From Fictibacillus marinisediminis (GTDB lineage: Bacteria; Bacillota; Bacilli; Bacillales; Fictibacillaceae), in NCBI RefSeq assembly GCF_023149135.1, contig NZ_JAIWJX010000002.1, positions 1,426,001-1,490,000 of the forward strand: a stretch of 64,000 bases of DNA. The letters are read 5' to 3'. Every line of letters begins with the position of its first letter. Position 1 is the first letter of the stretch. Positions 41,938 through 49,467 of this stretch are shown here, piece by piece. The notes beneath the pieces are model-generated. The model had not been told where the DNA came from. It did not search any database and saw only the letters and a list, made by a program, of their open reading frames with translations. The translations under genes were made by a program, and so were the position numbers.

Positions 41938-43274
41938 ACCCTTCTTCACTGCGTGCCCTGCTTGACCACTGGGAAGCGGATAATAAACTTCTCAGGGTGA
42001 AAAAAGAAGTAAACCCCCTGTATGAGCTCGGAGCTGTTCTCAATGCCAGGCAGGGGAGGCAGCCGTTCTACTTTGAAAAAGTAAAAGGCTACTCTTCACC
42101 CATGGTTGGCGGCTTAGGCGGGGATCGTGCCCTCCTGGCGGACAGCATCGGCATTGCACCGGATCAGTTTGTTCCAAAGATTATTGATTCAATTGTTTCC
42201 CCGATCCCAACACGATTGATCGGAACAGGACCGGTTCATGAAAACGTGGTTCTGGAGCCATTTGATCTGGATGCGCTCTTTCCTATTCCAACCTATCACG
42301 GAGATGATTCCGGCGCTTATTATGTTTCAGGAATTCTTGTCGTGAAAGATACAAGCGGAAAAAAGAGATATACATCGATCAGAAGGATGCAATTCTTAGG
42401 TGAAAACAAGACGAACGTGCTGATTACCTCTCCTGAACTTCTCCAGCAATTTTATGAGTATGAAGAGCGCGGTGAACCGATGGAAGTCGCTGTGATGTTT
42501 GGAGTAGTGCCTGCTGTGGTGCTCAGTTCCCAGATCAGCACACATCTGTATCATGCAGATAAACTTGATGTTGCGGGTTCTTTGATCGGCAAACCGCTTG
42601 ATGTGGTGCAGTGCAAAACCGTGGATCTGGAGGTTTTGGCAGAAGCGGAAATCGTTCTGGAAGGCAAAATGATCCCGCATGAACGTGAGATGGAAGGCCC
42701 GTTCGGAGAACTCGCTGGTTTTTATGGTACAAGAGCTCCTCAGCCAGTTATTGAATTTTCAGCGGTAACCTACAGAGACAATGCCATCTGCCAGACGATC
42801 TTTCCTTCGAGCTATGAGGAGAGGCTTCCGATGGCGCTTGTACGGGAAGCCACACTTCTGAGTACGGTCAGACAGACGGTGCCGAACGTGAAACAAGTCC
42901 ATATTACAATGGGCGGAGTGGCAAGATTTCATGCGGTAATTCAGATTGAAAAGAGGTCGGAAGGTGACGGGAAGCAAGCGGCGATTGCTGCCTTTGCGAG
43001 TGATAAGGACTTAAAGCACGTTATTGTGGTAGATGAAGATGTGGATATCTTTGACCCGGAGGATGTGGAATGGGCGATGGCTGTAAGAGTACAGGCCGAT
43101 CAGGATATTTTTATCGTACCCGGTGCAAAAGGCTCTCCGCTGGAAGCGTCTCACAATGTCAGGGGAGTCACAGCGAAAATGGGGATTGACGCTACCGTGC
43201 CGCTGGCCCATAAGGAATCGTTCAAACGTACGTCCATACCGTTCGGGCCCATTGATCTGGAAGATTATTTGTAA
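41934..43274 (+). CDS. UbiD-family prenyl-FMN decarboxylase, candidate aminoimidazolecarboxylate decarboxylase
   Basis: 446 aa. The catalytic core REMEGPFGELAGFYG contains Glu254 and Glu259, spaced as in UbiD/Fdc, and Arg150/Arg151 of SIRRMQFLGEN gives the active-site Arg; so the enzyme should be active. UbiD members decarboxylate aromatic or alpha,beta-unsaturated acids, including five-ring heteroaromatics. I infer 4-amino-5-imidazolecarboxylate as substrate. ATG 41934 follows GGGGGGAG. Directly followed by BMC shell genes, which would be unusual for ubiquinone-type or phenolic-acid enzymes. Confidence 0.9.
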   Translation: MNPSSLRALLDHWEADNKLLRVKKEVNPLYELGAVLNARQGRQPFYFEKVKGYSSPMVGGLGGDRALLADSIGIAPDQFVPKIIDSIVSPIPTRLIGTGPVHENVVLEPFDLDALFPIPTYHGDDSGAYYVSGILVVKDTSGKKRYTSIRRMQFLGENKTNVLITSPELLQQFYEYEERGEPMEVAVMFGVVPAVVLSSQISTHLYHADKLDVAGSLIGKPLDVVQCKTVDLEVLAEAEIVLEGKMIPHEREMEGPFGELAGFYGTRAPQPVIEFSAVTYRDNAICQTIFPSSYEERLPMALVREATLLSTVRQTVPNVKQVHITMGGVARFHAVIQIEKRSEGDGKQAAIAAFASDKDLKHVIVVDEDVDIFDPEDVEWAMAVRVQADQDIFIVPGAKGSPLEASHNVRGVTAKMGIDATVPLAHKESFKRTSIPFGPIDLEDYL

Positions 43275-43292
43275 AGCAAGGGGGGACATTGA

Positions 43293-43556
43293 TTGAATGC
43301 AATTGGCATGATTGAAACGAGAGGCCTGACTGCAGCGATTGAGGCACTGGACGCCATGGCCAAAGCGGCAAATATAAAGATGACAGGATTTAAAAAAGTC
43401 GGCTCAGGCCTTGTCACCGTCATTATTGAAGGAGATGTAGCCGCTGTGTCGTCTGCCATCGAAGTAGGCAGGCAGGCCCACACCCAGACGGGGGGAGAAC
43501 TGATTTCTTCTAATGTCATTCCCCGGCCTCACCCCGAATTGTCCAAAATTCTATAA
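43293..43556 (+). CDS. BMC-domain shell hexamer protein (BMC-H), first
   Basis: 87 aa, one BMC domain. The start NAIGMIETRGLTAAIEALDAM and the pore loop KVGSG at about residues 34-38, then VTVIIEGDVAAV, are as in PduA-type hexamers with a small polar pore. TTG 43293 follows AAGGGGGG at 7 bases. Forms hexameric facets of the protein shell of a microcompartment. One of three single-domain shell paralogues in this operon. Confidence 0.96.
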   Translation: MNAIGMIETRGLTAAIEALDAMAKAANIKMTGFKKVGSGLVTVIIEGDVAAVSSAIEVGRQAHTQTGGELISSNVIPRPHPELSKIL

Positions 43557-43572
43557 AAGGAGGTGAGTCCAT

Positions 43573-44508
43573 GTGTCGGAATTCATGCGAGCCATCGTAC
43601 AGGAAGTGTTAAAAAGCAATGATCACCCCGCAAGAGCGAAACAGGAACTGTCAGAGAAGAGGAGAGAAACAGCTCAAACAAAGAAAGCGCAAGAGCTCTA
43701 CCGGCCGAACTACCAGAAGCTGAATAAGGAGAAGCGTCTTGGAAGTGCAGCTGGTTCTCCACCTGTAAAGGCCGAAAAAAAAGAAAAACACTCATCGTTC
43801 AGCAAGGATCCGGGGAGTGAGCTCGTATCCAAACTTCAAGTTCTTTCTCTTACTCAAGGCATTCCATCCCGCCAAGATACAGAAACACACCATAGGCCAG
43901 AGAGGCATAACGGCGATGAACCTTCAGTAAAGTCATTTGGCAAAACAAAATGCGGATTTTCTGTATGGCTATACTCAAATCTCCAGCCTGAAACGATGGA
44001 ATGGTTTCATCGGCCGATCCCCGCAAAAGCGGTCGCTGTTTTTGCTTCTCAGGTTTCATCTCCCGGCCATCTGGTGATCGTTCAAGAGTGGCTGGCACAG
44101 AACGGAGATATTAAATACTTCATCCAATGGGATAAAAACGGCCAGAAGCCTTTTCTTCTTGAACTCTATCACAATGATAGCAGCGATTTGGAAGCAGCCA
44201 TACGAACTCTGTTTCAGACGCTGAACCACCAATCGGAAAAAAAGATCAAACGTTTTTATATCGAACAGCCGGGAGCTTGGCTCCTTAAGCAGCTTGAGGT
44301 CTCATGCACTAGAGAATCACTCGCGATCATAGAAGGAATGTCGCGTTACGAGACGATTGCTCTACTTCTTCCGGTCTCTGCAAATCTATCAAAATGGAAT
44401 ATACGCTTCAAAATTGAAGAAGGTTACTTTTTACTTTACGGACCCCATCAGCACCTTTCCAGCTGCTTGCCGAGCGTCTATAAGATGCTGGATGGCAATT
44501 TATATTAG
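43573..44508 (+). CDS. Unknown BMC-associated protein with N-terminal encapsulation-peptide-like helix
   Basis: 311 aa; not a family I recognise. Residues 1-16 (MSEFMRAIVQEVLKSN) have the amphipathic spacing of encapsulation peptides that bind shell proteins. Residues about 18-120 are polar, lysine- and proline-rich and probably disordered, a linker. Residues about 125-311 are a folded domain without known motif (FSVWLYSN, YFIQWD, YFLLYGPH). GTG 43573 follows AAAGGAGGTGAG. It lies between two BMC-H genes, so it is probably cargo, a scaffold or an assembly factor. Confidence 0.75.
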   Translation: MSEFMRAIVQEVLKSNDHPARAKQELSEKRRETAQTKKAQELYRPNYQKLNKEKRLGSAAGSPPVKAEKKEKHSSFSKDPGSELVSKLQVLSLTQGIPSRQDTETHHRPERHNGDEPSVKSFGKTKCGFSVWLYSNLQPETMEWFHRPIPAKAVAVFASQVSSPGHLVIVQEWLAQNGDIKYFIQWDKNGQKPFLLELYHNDSSDLEAAIRTLFQTLNHQSEKKIKRFYIEQPGAWLLKQLEVSCTRESLAIIEGMSRYETIALLLPVSANLSKWNIRFKIEEGYFLLYGPHQHLSSCLPSVYKMLDGNLY

Positions 44509-44526
44509 ATAAGGATGGTGGAAGCA

Positions 44527-44841
44527 TTGTATGCATTAGGCATGATTGAGACGGTAGGATATTGTGCCGCTGTTTCAGCAGCTGACGCGGCTGTTAAAGC
44601 GGCTGACGTAAAGATAGCCGCCATCGAGAAGGTGATCGGGGTTCGCGGCGCTCTTGGTGTTACCTTGCATTTGAGCGGAGATGTCGCCGCTGTTGCTTCA
44701 GCAGTAGAAGCAGGAAAAAAAGAGGCAGAGAGGGTGGGTACTGTCATTTCAGCACACGTCATTCCAAGAACCCATACGAATGTGGCGGAAATGCTTCTGT
44801 CAAAGTTTACCTTGAATTCAGGCGATGCGGCGAAGGAATAG
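44527..44841 (+). CDS. BMC-domain shell hexamer protein with enlarged pore loop, second
   Basis: 104 aa from TTG 44527 ([12 protein letters not shown]..., matching the five residues that precede MIET in the first shell protein; ATG 44515 would add four residues but has its purine run directly against it). The BMC fold is evident ([27 protein letters not shown]). The pore region reads [10 protein letters not shown], four residues longer than the usual K-x-G-S-G, so the pore should differ in size and charge (an Arg is placed there). The C-terminal tail is 15-20 residues longer than in the other two. Confidence 0.9.
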   Translation: MYALGMIETVGYCAAVSAADAAVKAADVKIAAIEKVIGVRGALGVTLHLSGDVAAVASAVEAGKKEAERVGTVISAHVIPRTHTNVAEMLLSKFTLNSGDAAKE

Positions 44842-44896
44842 AACAAGCAAAAACATAGAATCTCAGCAAACCAAAGAGACCGGGAGGAATGAAAAA

Positions 44897-45175
44897 ATGG
44901 GAGAAGCTCTAGGCTTGATCGAAACAAAGGGCCTTGTCGGGGCGATTGAGGCAGCAGATGCAATGGTAAAAGCTGCAAACGTCGAGATCTGCGGCTATGA
45001 AAAAGTAGGCTTCGGACTTGTTACAGTTATGGTCAGAGGAGATGTTGGAGCAGTGAAGGCTGCAACAGATGCAGGCGCCAGTGCGGCAAGCCGAGTGGGA
45101 GAACTCGTATCCGTTCATGTGATCCCGCGGCCTCATAGTGAAATCGAAAGAGCAATGCTTTCTAAAGGAGAGTAA
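44897..45175 (+). CDS. BMC-domain shell hexamer protein, third
   Basis: 92 aa. [28 protein letters not shown] at the start, pore loop KVGFG (Phe in place of the usual Ser) at about residues 37-41, and [18 protein letters not shown] as in PduA/PduJ. ATG 44897 is chosen since CGGGAGGAATG precedes it; the frame continues upstream to 44825 without a site. Third hexamer paralogue of the operon. Confidence 0.95.
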   Translation: MGEALGLIETKGLVGAIEAADAMVKAANVEICGYEKVGFGLVTVMVRGDVGAVKAATDAGASAASRVGELVSVHVIPRPHSEIERAMLSKGE

Positions 45176-45177
45176 TC

Positions 45178-45906
45178 GTGCATGACGCCAGGCAGAGCGC
45201 TCTGGTCAGGAATACATTGCTGCATATGCTTTGTCCGCCAGGAGAAAAAGTTCCCTATGTGCTCTCCCTGCTAACCTATCATTTTACAGGGATGGAAGAA
45301 GGGCTTGCCCTTCTCCGTGAAGCAGGAAAAAGCAAGATCAGGCTGGAAGTGTTCACAGAAAAAATCCTGTTCCGCCATTTCACGAAAGAACATCTTGCTG
45401 GGGAAAGCAATCATGATGCCTGGTATCCCAGTTCAAGTCTTACTGAGGATAAGATGCGAATGGCCGATTGTATCCTTATTCCTGTACTTTCTTTTTCTCT
45501 TGCAGCCGATCTTTTGCGATTTAACGACCAGCGGGATTTTGTCCGTATCATCCTGCAAGCATTATTAAGCGGTAAAAAAGTTGCTGCCCTGCCGTATGGC
45601 AACGATCCTTTTCATAAAGTATTCCGCAGTAAGGAACTGGATCGAGGATCAGAATACTTGAAAGCAGAGCTGCACAAAACACTTTTTCAGTTGAAGAAGC
45701 TTGGTGTTACATTGCTGAGAGATAGGGGTGGCCTTGCCTCCTGGCTGAACGATAGCGGCCAAACGCAGTCTGTCATCACAGAGGCAGATATCCTGTCTGC
45801 AGCAAAAGCACAGAAGAAGTTGCTGATTGCGGAAGAACATACCATTATCACACCGCTGGCGCGGGATGCAGCAAAACAATATGGTATAAAAATCAGCAGG
45901 CAGTAA
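45178..45906 (+). CDS. BMC-associated flavoprotein-like protein
   Basis: 242 aa, soluble. The body (VPYVLSLLTYHFTGMEEGL, CILIPVLSFSLAADLL, GKKVAALPYG) resembles the flavoprotein/HFCD-like Rossmann proteins found in several BMC loci. The end AAKAQKKLLIAEEHTIITPLARDAAKQYGIKI is a tail shared with EutQ/EutT-type and glycyl-radical BMC flavoproteins (I-T-P-x-A-x-D). Could bind FMN and help UbiX/UbiD, or be a BMC assembly-related protein; unproven. GTG 45178 begins 3 bases after the shell gene and is only weakly primed by GGAG. Confidence 0.65.
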   Translation: MHDARQSALVRNTLLHMLCPPGEKVPYVLSLLTYHFTGMEEGLALLREAGKSKIRLEVFTEKILFRHFTKEHLAGESNHDAWYPSSSLTEDKMRMADCILIPVLSFSLAADLLRFNDQRDFVRIILQALLSGKKVAALPYGNDPFHKVFRSKELDRGSEYLKAELHKTLFQLKKLGVTLLRDRGGLASWLNDSGQTQSVITEADILSAAKAQKKLLIAEEHTIITPLARDAAKQYGIKISRQ

Positions 45907-45918
45907 GGAGCGGACGAC

Positions 45919-46197
45919 ATGCAAATGGGTTTAGTTATTGGACGGGTAACAGCAACCAGAAAAGATGAAAAGCTGATAGGTACGAAACTGCTGATCACCC
46001 AGCCGATCGGTATCAGTGAATCTCCTCAGCAAATGCCGATCATCGCTGTTGATACGGTGGGGGCGGGAGTAGGAGAAAAAGTTTTATATGTCACAGGCAG
46101 TATGGCTTCGCGGGCAGCAGCTGACAAAGATGCCCCTATAGATGCAGCAATCGTAGGAATTATTGATAGCCTGGATTGGGAAAGGTCAGGAGGTTGA
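45919..46197 (+). CDS. EutN/CcmL-family BMC vertex pentamer (BMC-P)
   Basis: 92 aa. MGLVIGRVTATRKDEKLIGTKLLI and VDTVGAGVGEKVLYVTGS are the conserved halves of the EutN/CcmL/CsoS4 fold, which caps the twelve vertices of the shell. Only one pentamer gene is present, enough to close a shell. It overlaps the preceding context by none; AAGGAGCGGACG precedes ATG 45919. The next gene starts 5 bases after its stop. Confidence 0.95.
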   Translation: MQMGLVIGRVTATRKDEKLIGTKLLITQPIGISESPQQMPIIAVDTVGAGVGEKVLYVTGSMASRAAADKDAPIDAAIVGIIDSLDWERSGG

Positions 46198-46201
46198 ATT
46201 C

Positions 46202-48010
46202 ATGGATACAAAAGGTATTAAAGAAGCCATCCAGTGGCGGAAACTCATTGATGTGCTGCTTGATGCCAAACAATTTGCAGATACCGTATTAAAAGGCGGA
46301 CAATTTATCAATGTCATAACCCGTGAGATCTATCAGGCCGATGTGGCTATAAAAGGGGAATATATCCTGATGGCAGGGGACTGCGAAAGACTGATTGGTC
46401 CTTCCACAAAGGTTGAAAATGTCGCCGGCCACTATATTTGTCCCGGTTTTATTGATTCGCATATGCATTTTGAAAGCGCAATGCTTACGGTTACTGAATT
46501 TTCCAAGCTGTCCATTCCTACAGGAACAACGACACTTGTTGCGGATCCCCATGAGATTGGTAATGTCCTCGGTGTTCATGGCATGCAGGAGATGGTCAGG
46601 GAGGCAAAGACGCTTCCTAACAACGTATTTTTTACAGTGCCATGCCTGACTCCAGATGCGCCGGGATTGGAGACGGCCGGCCAGGATATCACATCAGCGG
46701 ATATGAAGGAACTGCTAAACGATCCTCATGTCCAGGGAATTGGTGAAATACAGGGGTTCAGCAATGTCAGGCCTGTGTTTGAGAACGCCCCTGAATTGAT
46801 AGACGATTTGATTGCTTCGGTCTCTTATGCCAAAAGCATCGGCAAAACGATCGAGGGAAATGCTCCGGCCTTGTTTGGAGAAGAGCTCGCCGCTCATATT
46901 ATCAGCGGAGGTACCCATGTATCCTGCCATGAGACAACAACGAAAGAAGAAATGGTGGAGAAACTTCGCTACGGAGTAAGTGTGTTTATGCGGGAGGGTT
47001 CATCTCAGCGGAATATGGCCGAGTGCATCCGGGCGATCACGGAAGAAGGCATGGATTCGAGGCGAGCCATCCTTGTTTCGGATGATATGGTGCCAGAAGA
47101 CTTAATGAATTCCGGTCATATGAATGATATCGTCAGAAGGACGATTGCCCAGGGGATTGATCCGGTGGAAGCGATTCAGATGGTGACGATCAATCCGGCG
47201 GCTCACTTCGGCTTCAGGGATATCGGGGTACTGACACCAGGAAAGCGCGCAGACATCGCTGTAATCAGCGATCTTATTAACATGACGGTTGACCAAGTGT
47301 ATCTTAGCGGCAGAAAGGCGGCACAACAGAATAAACTGACGACAGATATTCCCTCCTATACGTATCCTGAAAGTGTGAAGTGTTCTGTGAAAAGGAAACC
47401 GGTAAAAGCGCAAGATCTAGTGCTGGCGTCGCAAGCCTCAAGCGCAAAGGTAAGAGCGATCGAAGTGATACCCGATCAAAATCTTACAGGTGCCCGTGAA
47501 TTTGAACTGAAAGTAAAAGACGGCATCATTCAGCCTTGCCTTCAGCAGGATGTTCTTCCGCTCCTGGTGATCGAACGGCACGGCAGAAGCGGAAGAATCG
47601 GGAAAACATTTATTCATGGATTTAAGCTGAAAAGAGGCGCGATTGCAGAAAGCGTCGCCCATGACACACATAATATCATCGTGACCGGTACTAACTATGA
47701 CGACATGGTTACAGCAGTCAACCGGGTTATTGCTATGAATGGCGGCCTGGCGCTAATCCTTGACGGAAAAGTAGTTGGGGATATGGCACTCAATATAGGC
47801 GGGCTGATGACCGATGAGATGACAGGCGTGGAGGTCAGTGAAAAGATTACAGAACTTCACAGGCTCGCCCAAGAAGAATTGGGATGCGGGATCCACGTGC
47901 CCTTTATGCATTTATCTTTTCTCTCACTCGTTACAAGCCCTGAGTGGAAGATTACCGACATGGGCCTTATTGATGTCGACCGCTTCCAAGTCATTCCAAC
48001 AGTATTGTAA
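46202..48010 (+). CDS. Adenine-deaminase paralogue with altered active site, candidate 4-aminoimidazole deaminase
   Basis: 602 aa, same family as Ade. Metal motifs HMHFES at 87-92, PHEIGNV at 116-122, HE at 243-244 and REGSSQRN are kept. The canonical D-G-H is E218-G219-N220 here, and the S-C-V-P-A segment reads P-C-L-T-P. The N terminus is about seven residues longer than that of the true Ade at 28749, with a helix at 5-30. These changes, and its place between shell and pathway genes, suggest another substrate: an aminoimidazole is the obvious candidate. GGAGGTTGAATTC sets ATG 46202. Confidence 0.85.
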   Translation: MDTKGIKEAIQWRKLIDVLLDAKQFADTVLKGGQFINVITREIYQADVAIKGEYILMAGDCERLIGPSTKVENVAGHYICPGFIDSHMHFESAMLTVTEFSKLSIPTGTTTLVADPHEIGNVLGVHGMQEMVREAKTLPNNVFFTVPCLTPDAPGLETAGQDITSADMKELLNDPHVQGIGEIQGFSNVRPVFENAPELIDDLIASVSYAKSIGKTIEGNAPALFGEELAAHIISGGTHVSCHETTTKEEMVEKLRYGVSVFMREGSSQRNMAECIRAITEEGMDSRRAILVSDDMVPEDLMNSGHMNDIVRRTIAQGIDPVEAIQMVTINPAAHFGFRDIGVLTPGKRADIAVISDLINMTVDQVYLSGRKAAQQNKLTTDIPSYTYPESVKCSVKRKPVKAQDLVLASQASSAKVRAIEVIPDQNLTGAREFELKVKDGIIQPCLQQDVLPLLVIERHGRSGRIGKTFIHGFKLKRGAIAESVAHDTHNIIVTGTNYDDMVTAVNRVIAMNGGLALILDGKVVGDMALNIGGLMTDEMTGVEVSEKITELHRLAQEELGCGIHVPFMHLSFLSLVTSPEWKITDMGLIDVDRFQVIPTVL

Positions 48011-48021
48011 GGAGGGTGTCT

Positions 48022-48705
48022 ATGGGTGTGAAACTTGTAGATTTGTCACAGGAAATCTATCAGGGTATGCCTGTTTTTCCGCTGCATCAAAAAACAATGA
48101 TCTTTCCAAACATTTCTCATGAAGAAAGCATGAAGAAGATCGGATTTCCGTTCGCGACCAACAATCTTTTGATCAATGAACACGGCCCTACCCACAGCGA
48201 TGCCACGTATGAGTATGATCCCAATGGAAAATACATCGATGAGATGCCGCTGGAATTCTTTTACGGGCCCGCCGTATGCCTGGACTTGTCTCATGTTCAT
48301 CCAGAAGAGTATATTACTCCGCAGGAGCTGGAAAACGCGCTGGACGCTTCCGGCCAGATTTTGCAAAAAGGAGACATCTGCCTGTTATATACTGGCCACT
48401 ACAACAGAGCTTACGGGACGGAGGAATGGCTGACACGTTATTCCGGTTTAGATTACAGCGGAGCACGGTGGCTTGCTGAAAAAGGAGTAGTCAATATCGG
48501 GATCGATTCCCCGGCTATCGATAACCCGCTTGATCCGGATTACTCCGGCCATCTTATCTGCAAGGAATTTGGCATAACCAATACAGAAAATCTATGTAAT
48601 CTTGATCAGGTTGCCGGTATGCGTTTTCTGTATTTCGGACTGCCGTTGAGAATACGAAAAGGGACGGGATCCCCGGTTCGAGCGGTTGCCGTATTCATTG
48701 AATAA
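48022..48705 (+). CDS. Cyclase-family metal hydrolase (kynurenine-formamidase-like), candidate imidazolone-opening enzyme
   Basis: 227 aa. Metal motif H54-x-x-x-H58-x-D60 in HGPTHSDA, and HLICKEFGI near the C terminus, are those of the cyclase/formamidase family that hydrolyses amide or cyclic amide bonds (kynurenine formamidase, isatin hydrolase). Ring hydrolysis of 4-imidazolone to formiminoglycine would suit the fold. ATG 48022 follows AAGGAGGGTG. The assignment is inference from context; isatin hydrolase-like or formamidase activity cannot be excluded. Confidence 0.8.
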   Translation: MGVKLVDLSQEIYQGMPVFPLHQKTMIFPNISHEESMKKIGFPFATNNLLINEHGPTHSDATYEYDPNGKYIDEMPLEFFYGPAVCLDLSHVHPEEYITPQELENALDASGQILQKGDICLLYTGHYNRAYGTEEWLTRYSGLDYSGARWLAEKGVVNIGIDSPAIDNPLDPDYSGHLICKEFGITNTENLCNLDQVAGMRFLYFGLPLRIRKGTGSPVRAVAVFIE

Positions 48706-48716
48706 GGGGGAGAAGT

Positions 48717-49340
48717 ATGCCGATCGATCACAAATACCGTATTAAAGAAGAAATTATTATTCCGCCGTATGAAGCAAGAAGCATGCTTGTAAAAGCAGGG
48801 GAAGAACTCGTGATTATTGACATGGAAGGAAAACAGGTCGGTGACTTTGTCTGTTTTTCTCTCAATGATCATAACGAACATGTCTCACCCGTCCACATGA
48901 GGGCGAGCTTAAGCAGCATCCGCCTGAAAGAAGGAGATTTTCTTTATAGCAACCGGCGCCGGCCGCTCATGCAGCTTTTGCAGGACACGGTAGGAAAGCA
49001 CGATTTCTTTTTTCCGGCATGCGATTATTACCGATATAAAGTAGATTTCCAGCTTGAAGATCATCCGAACTGCCATGATAATCTTAATAGAGCATTAGAT
49101 ACCTATTCTTTAGGTCATCTGTCTGTACCGGATCCAATCAACTGGTTCATGAACAATGTGCTTGATGAAGAAGGCGACTATATGATTGCAGAGCCGCTGT
49201 CGAAGCCGGGGGATTTCGTTCGTTTAAAGGCGCTGGAGGATGTGGTGATCGCCTGTTCCACGTGTTCGCAGGACATGGCACCCGTAAACGGCTTTTCGGT
49301 TACTTCTTTAAAGCTGCAAGTTTTAAATAAAATGCGCTGA
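48717..49340 (+). CDS. DUF1989 (urea carboxylase-associated) family protein
   Basis: 207 aa. The C-x-x-C motif in ACSTCSQDMAPVNG near residue 178 and the acidic/His pattern near the centre (FFPACDYYRY) are DUF1989 hallmarks. Members are found beside urea carboxylase, urea/guanidine and purine genes; no biochemical role was known to me. Here it may act on the urea, formamide or glycine-amidine intermediates. AAGGGGGAGAAG precedes ATG 48717. Its stop is 15 bases before the riboswitch. Confidence 0.85.
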   Translation: MPIDHKYRIKEEIIIPPYEARSMLVKAGEELVIIDMEGKQVGDFVCFSLNDHNEHVSPVHMRASLSSIRLKEGDFLYSNRRRPLMQLLQDTVGKHDFFFPACDYYRYKVDFQLEDHPNCHDNLNRALDTYSLGHLSVPDPINWFMNNVLDEEGDYMIAEPLSKPGDFVRLKALEDVVIACSTCSQDMAPVNGFSVTSLKLQVLNKMR

Positions 49341-49354
49341 TAGAAAACTAGAAA

Positions 49355-49459
49355 GATTTCATATAGTTTCGATAATATGGATCGAAAGTATCTACCGGAG
49401 AACCTTAAATTCTCCATGCTATGAAATCGTTCTTTTCTTTTCTGTTATAAAGAAAAGGA
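49355..49459 (+). promoter_or_regulatory. Guanine-class (purine) riboswitch before the guanine-deaminase-like gene
   Basis: Aptamer 49355-49428: P1 GATTTCAT with ATGAAATC, P2 TTTCGAT/ATCGAAA with loop AATATGG, J2/3 TATCTACC, P3 GGAGA/TCTCC with loop ACCTTAAAT, and J3/1 CTATG. The specificity base is C (guanine/hypoxanthine type, not the U of adenine riboswitches). J3/1 has one or two extra bases (ATG before CTATG) against the canonical A-CTATG. Expression platform: hairpin CTTTTCTTT/AAAGAAAAG (49432-49457) takes in part of AAAAGGAGG, and its start at 49430-49432 can alternatively extend P1. So translational control is likely; ON or OFF cannot be settled by eye. Confidence 0.85.
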
Positions 49460-49467
49460 GGATATCC

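Noticed and set aside
43293..46197. Propanediol- or ethanolamine-type (Pdu/Eut) microcompartment
   Set aside because: No signature dehydratase, ammonia-lyase, aldehyde dehydrogenase, PduL or cobalamin genes are present; only the shell proteins are similar.
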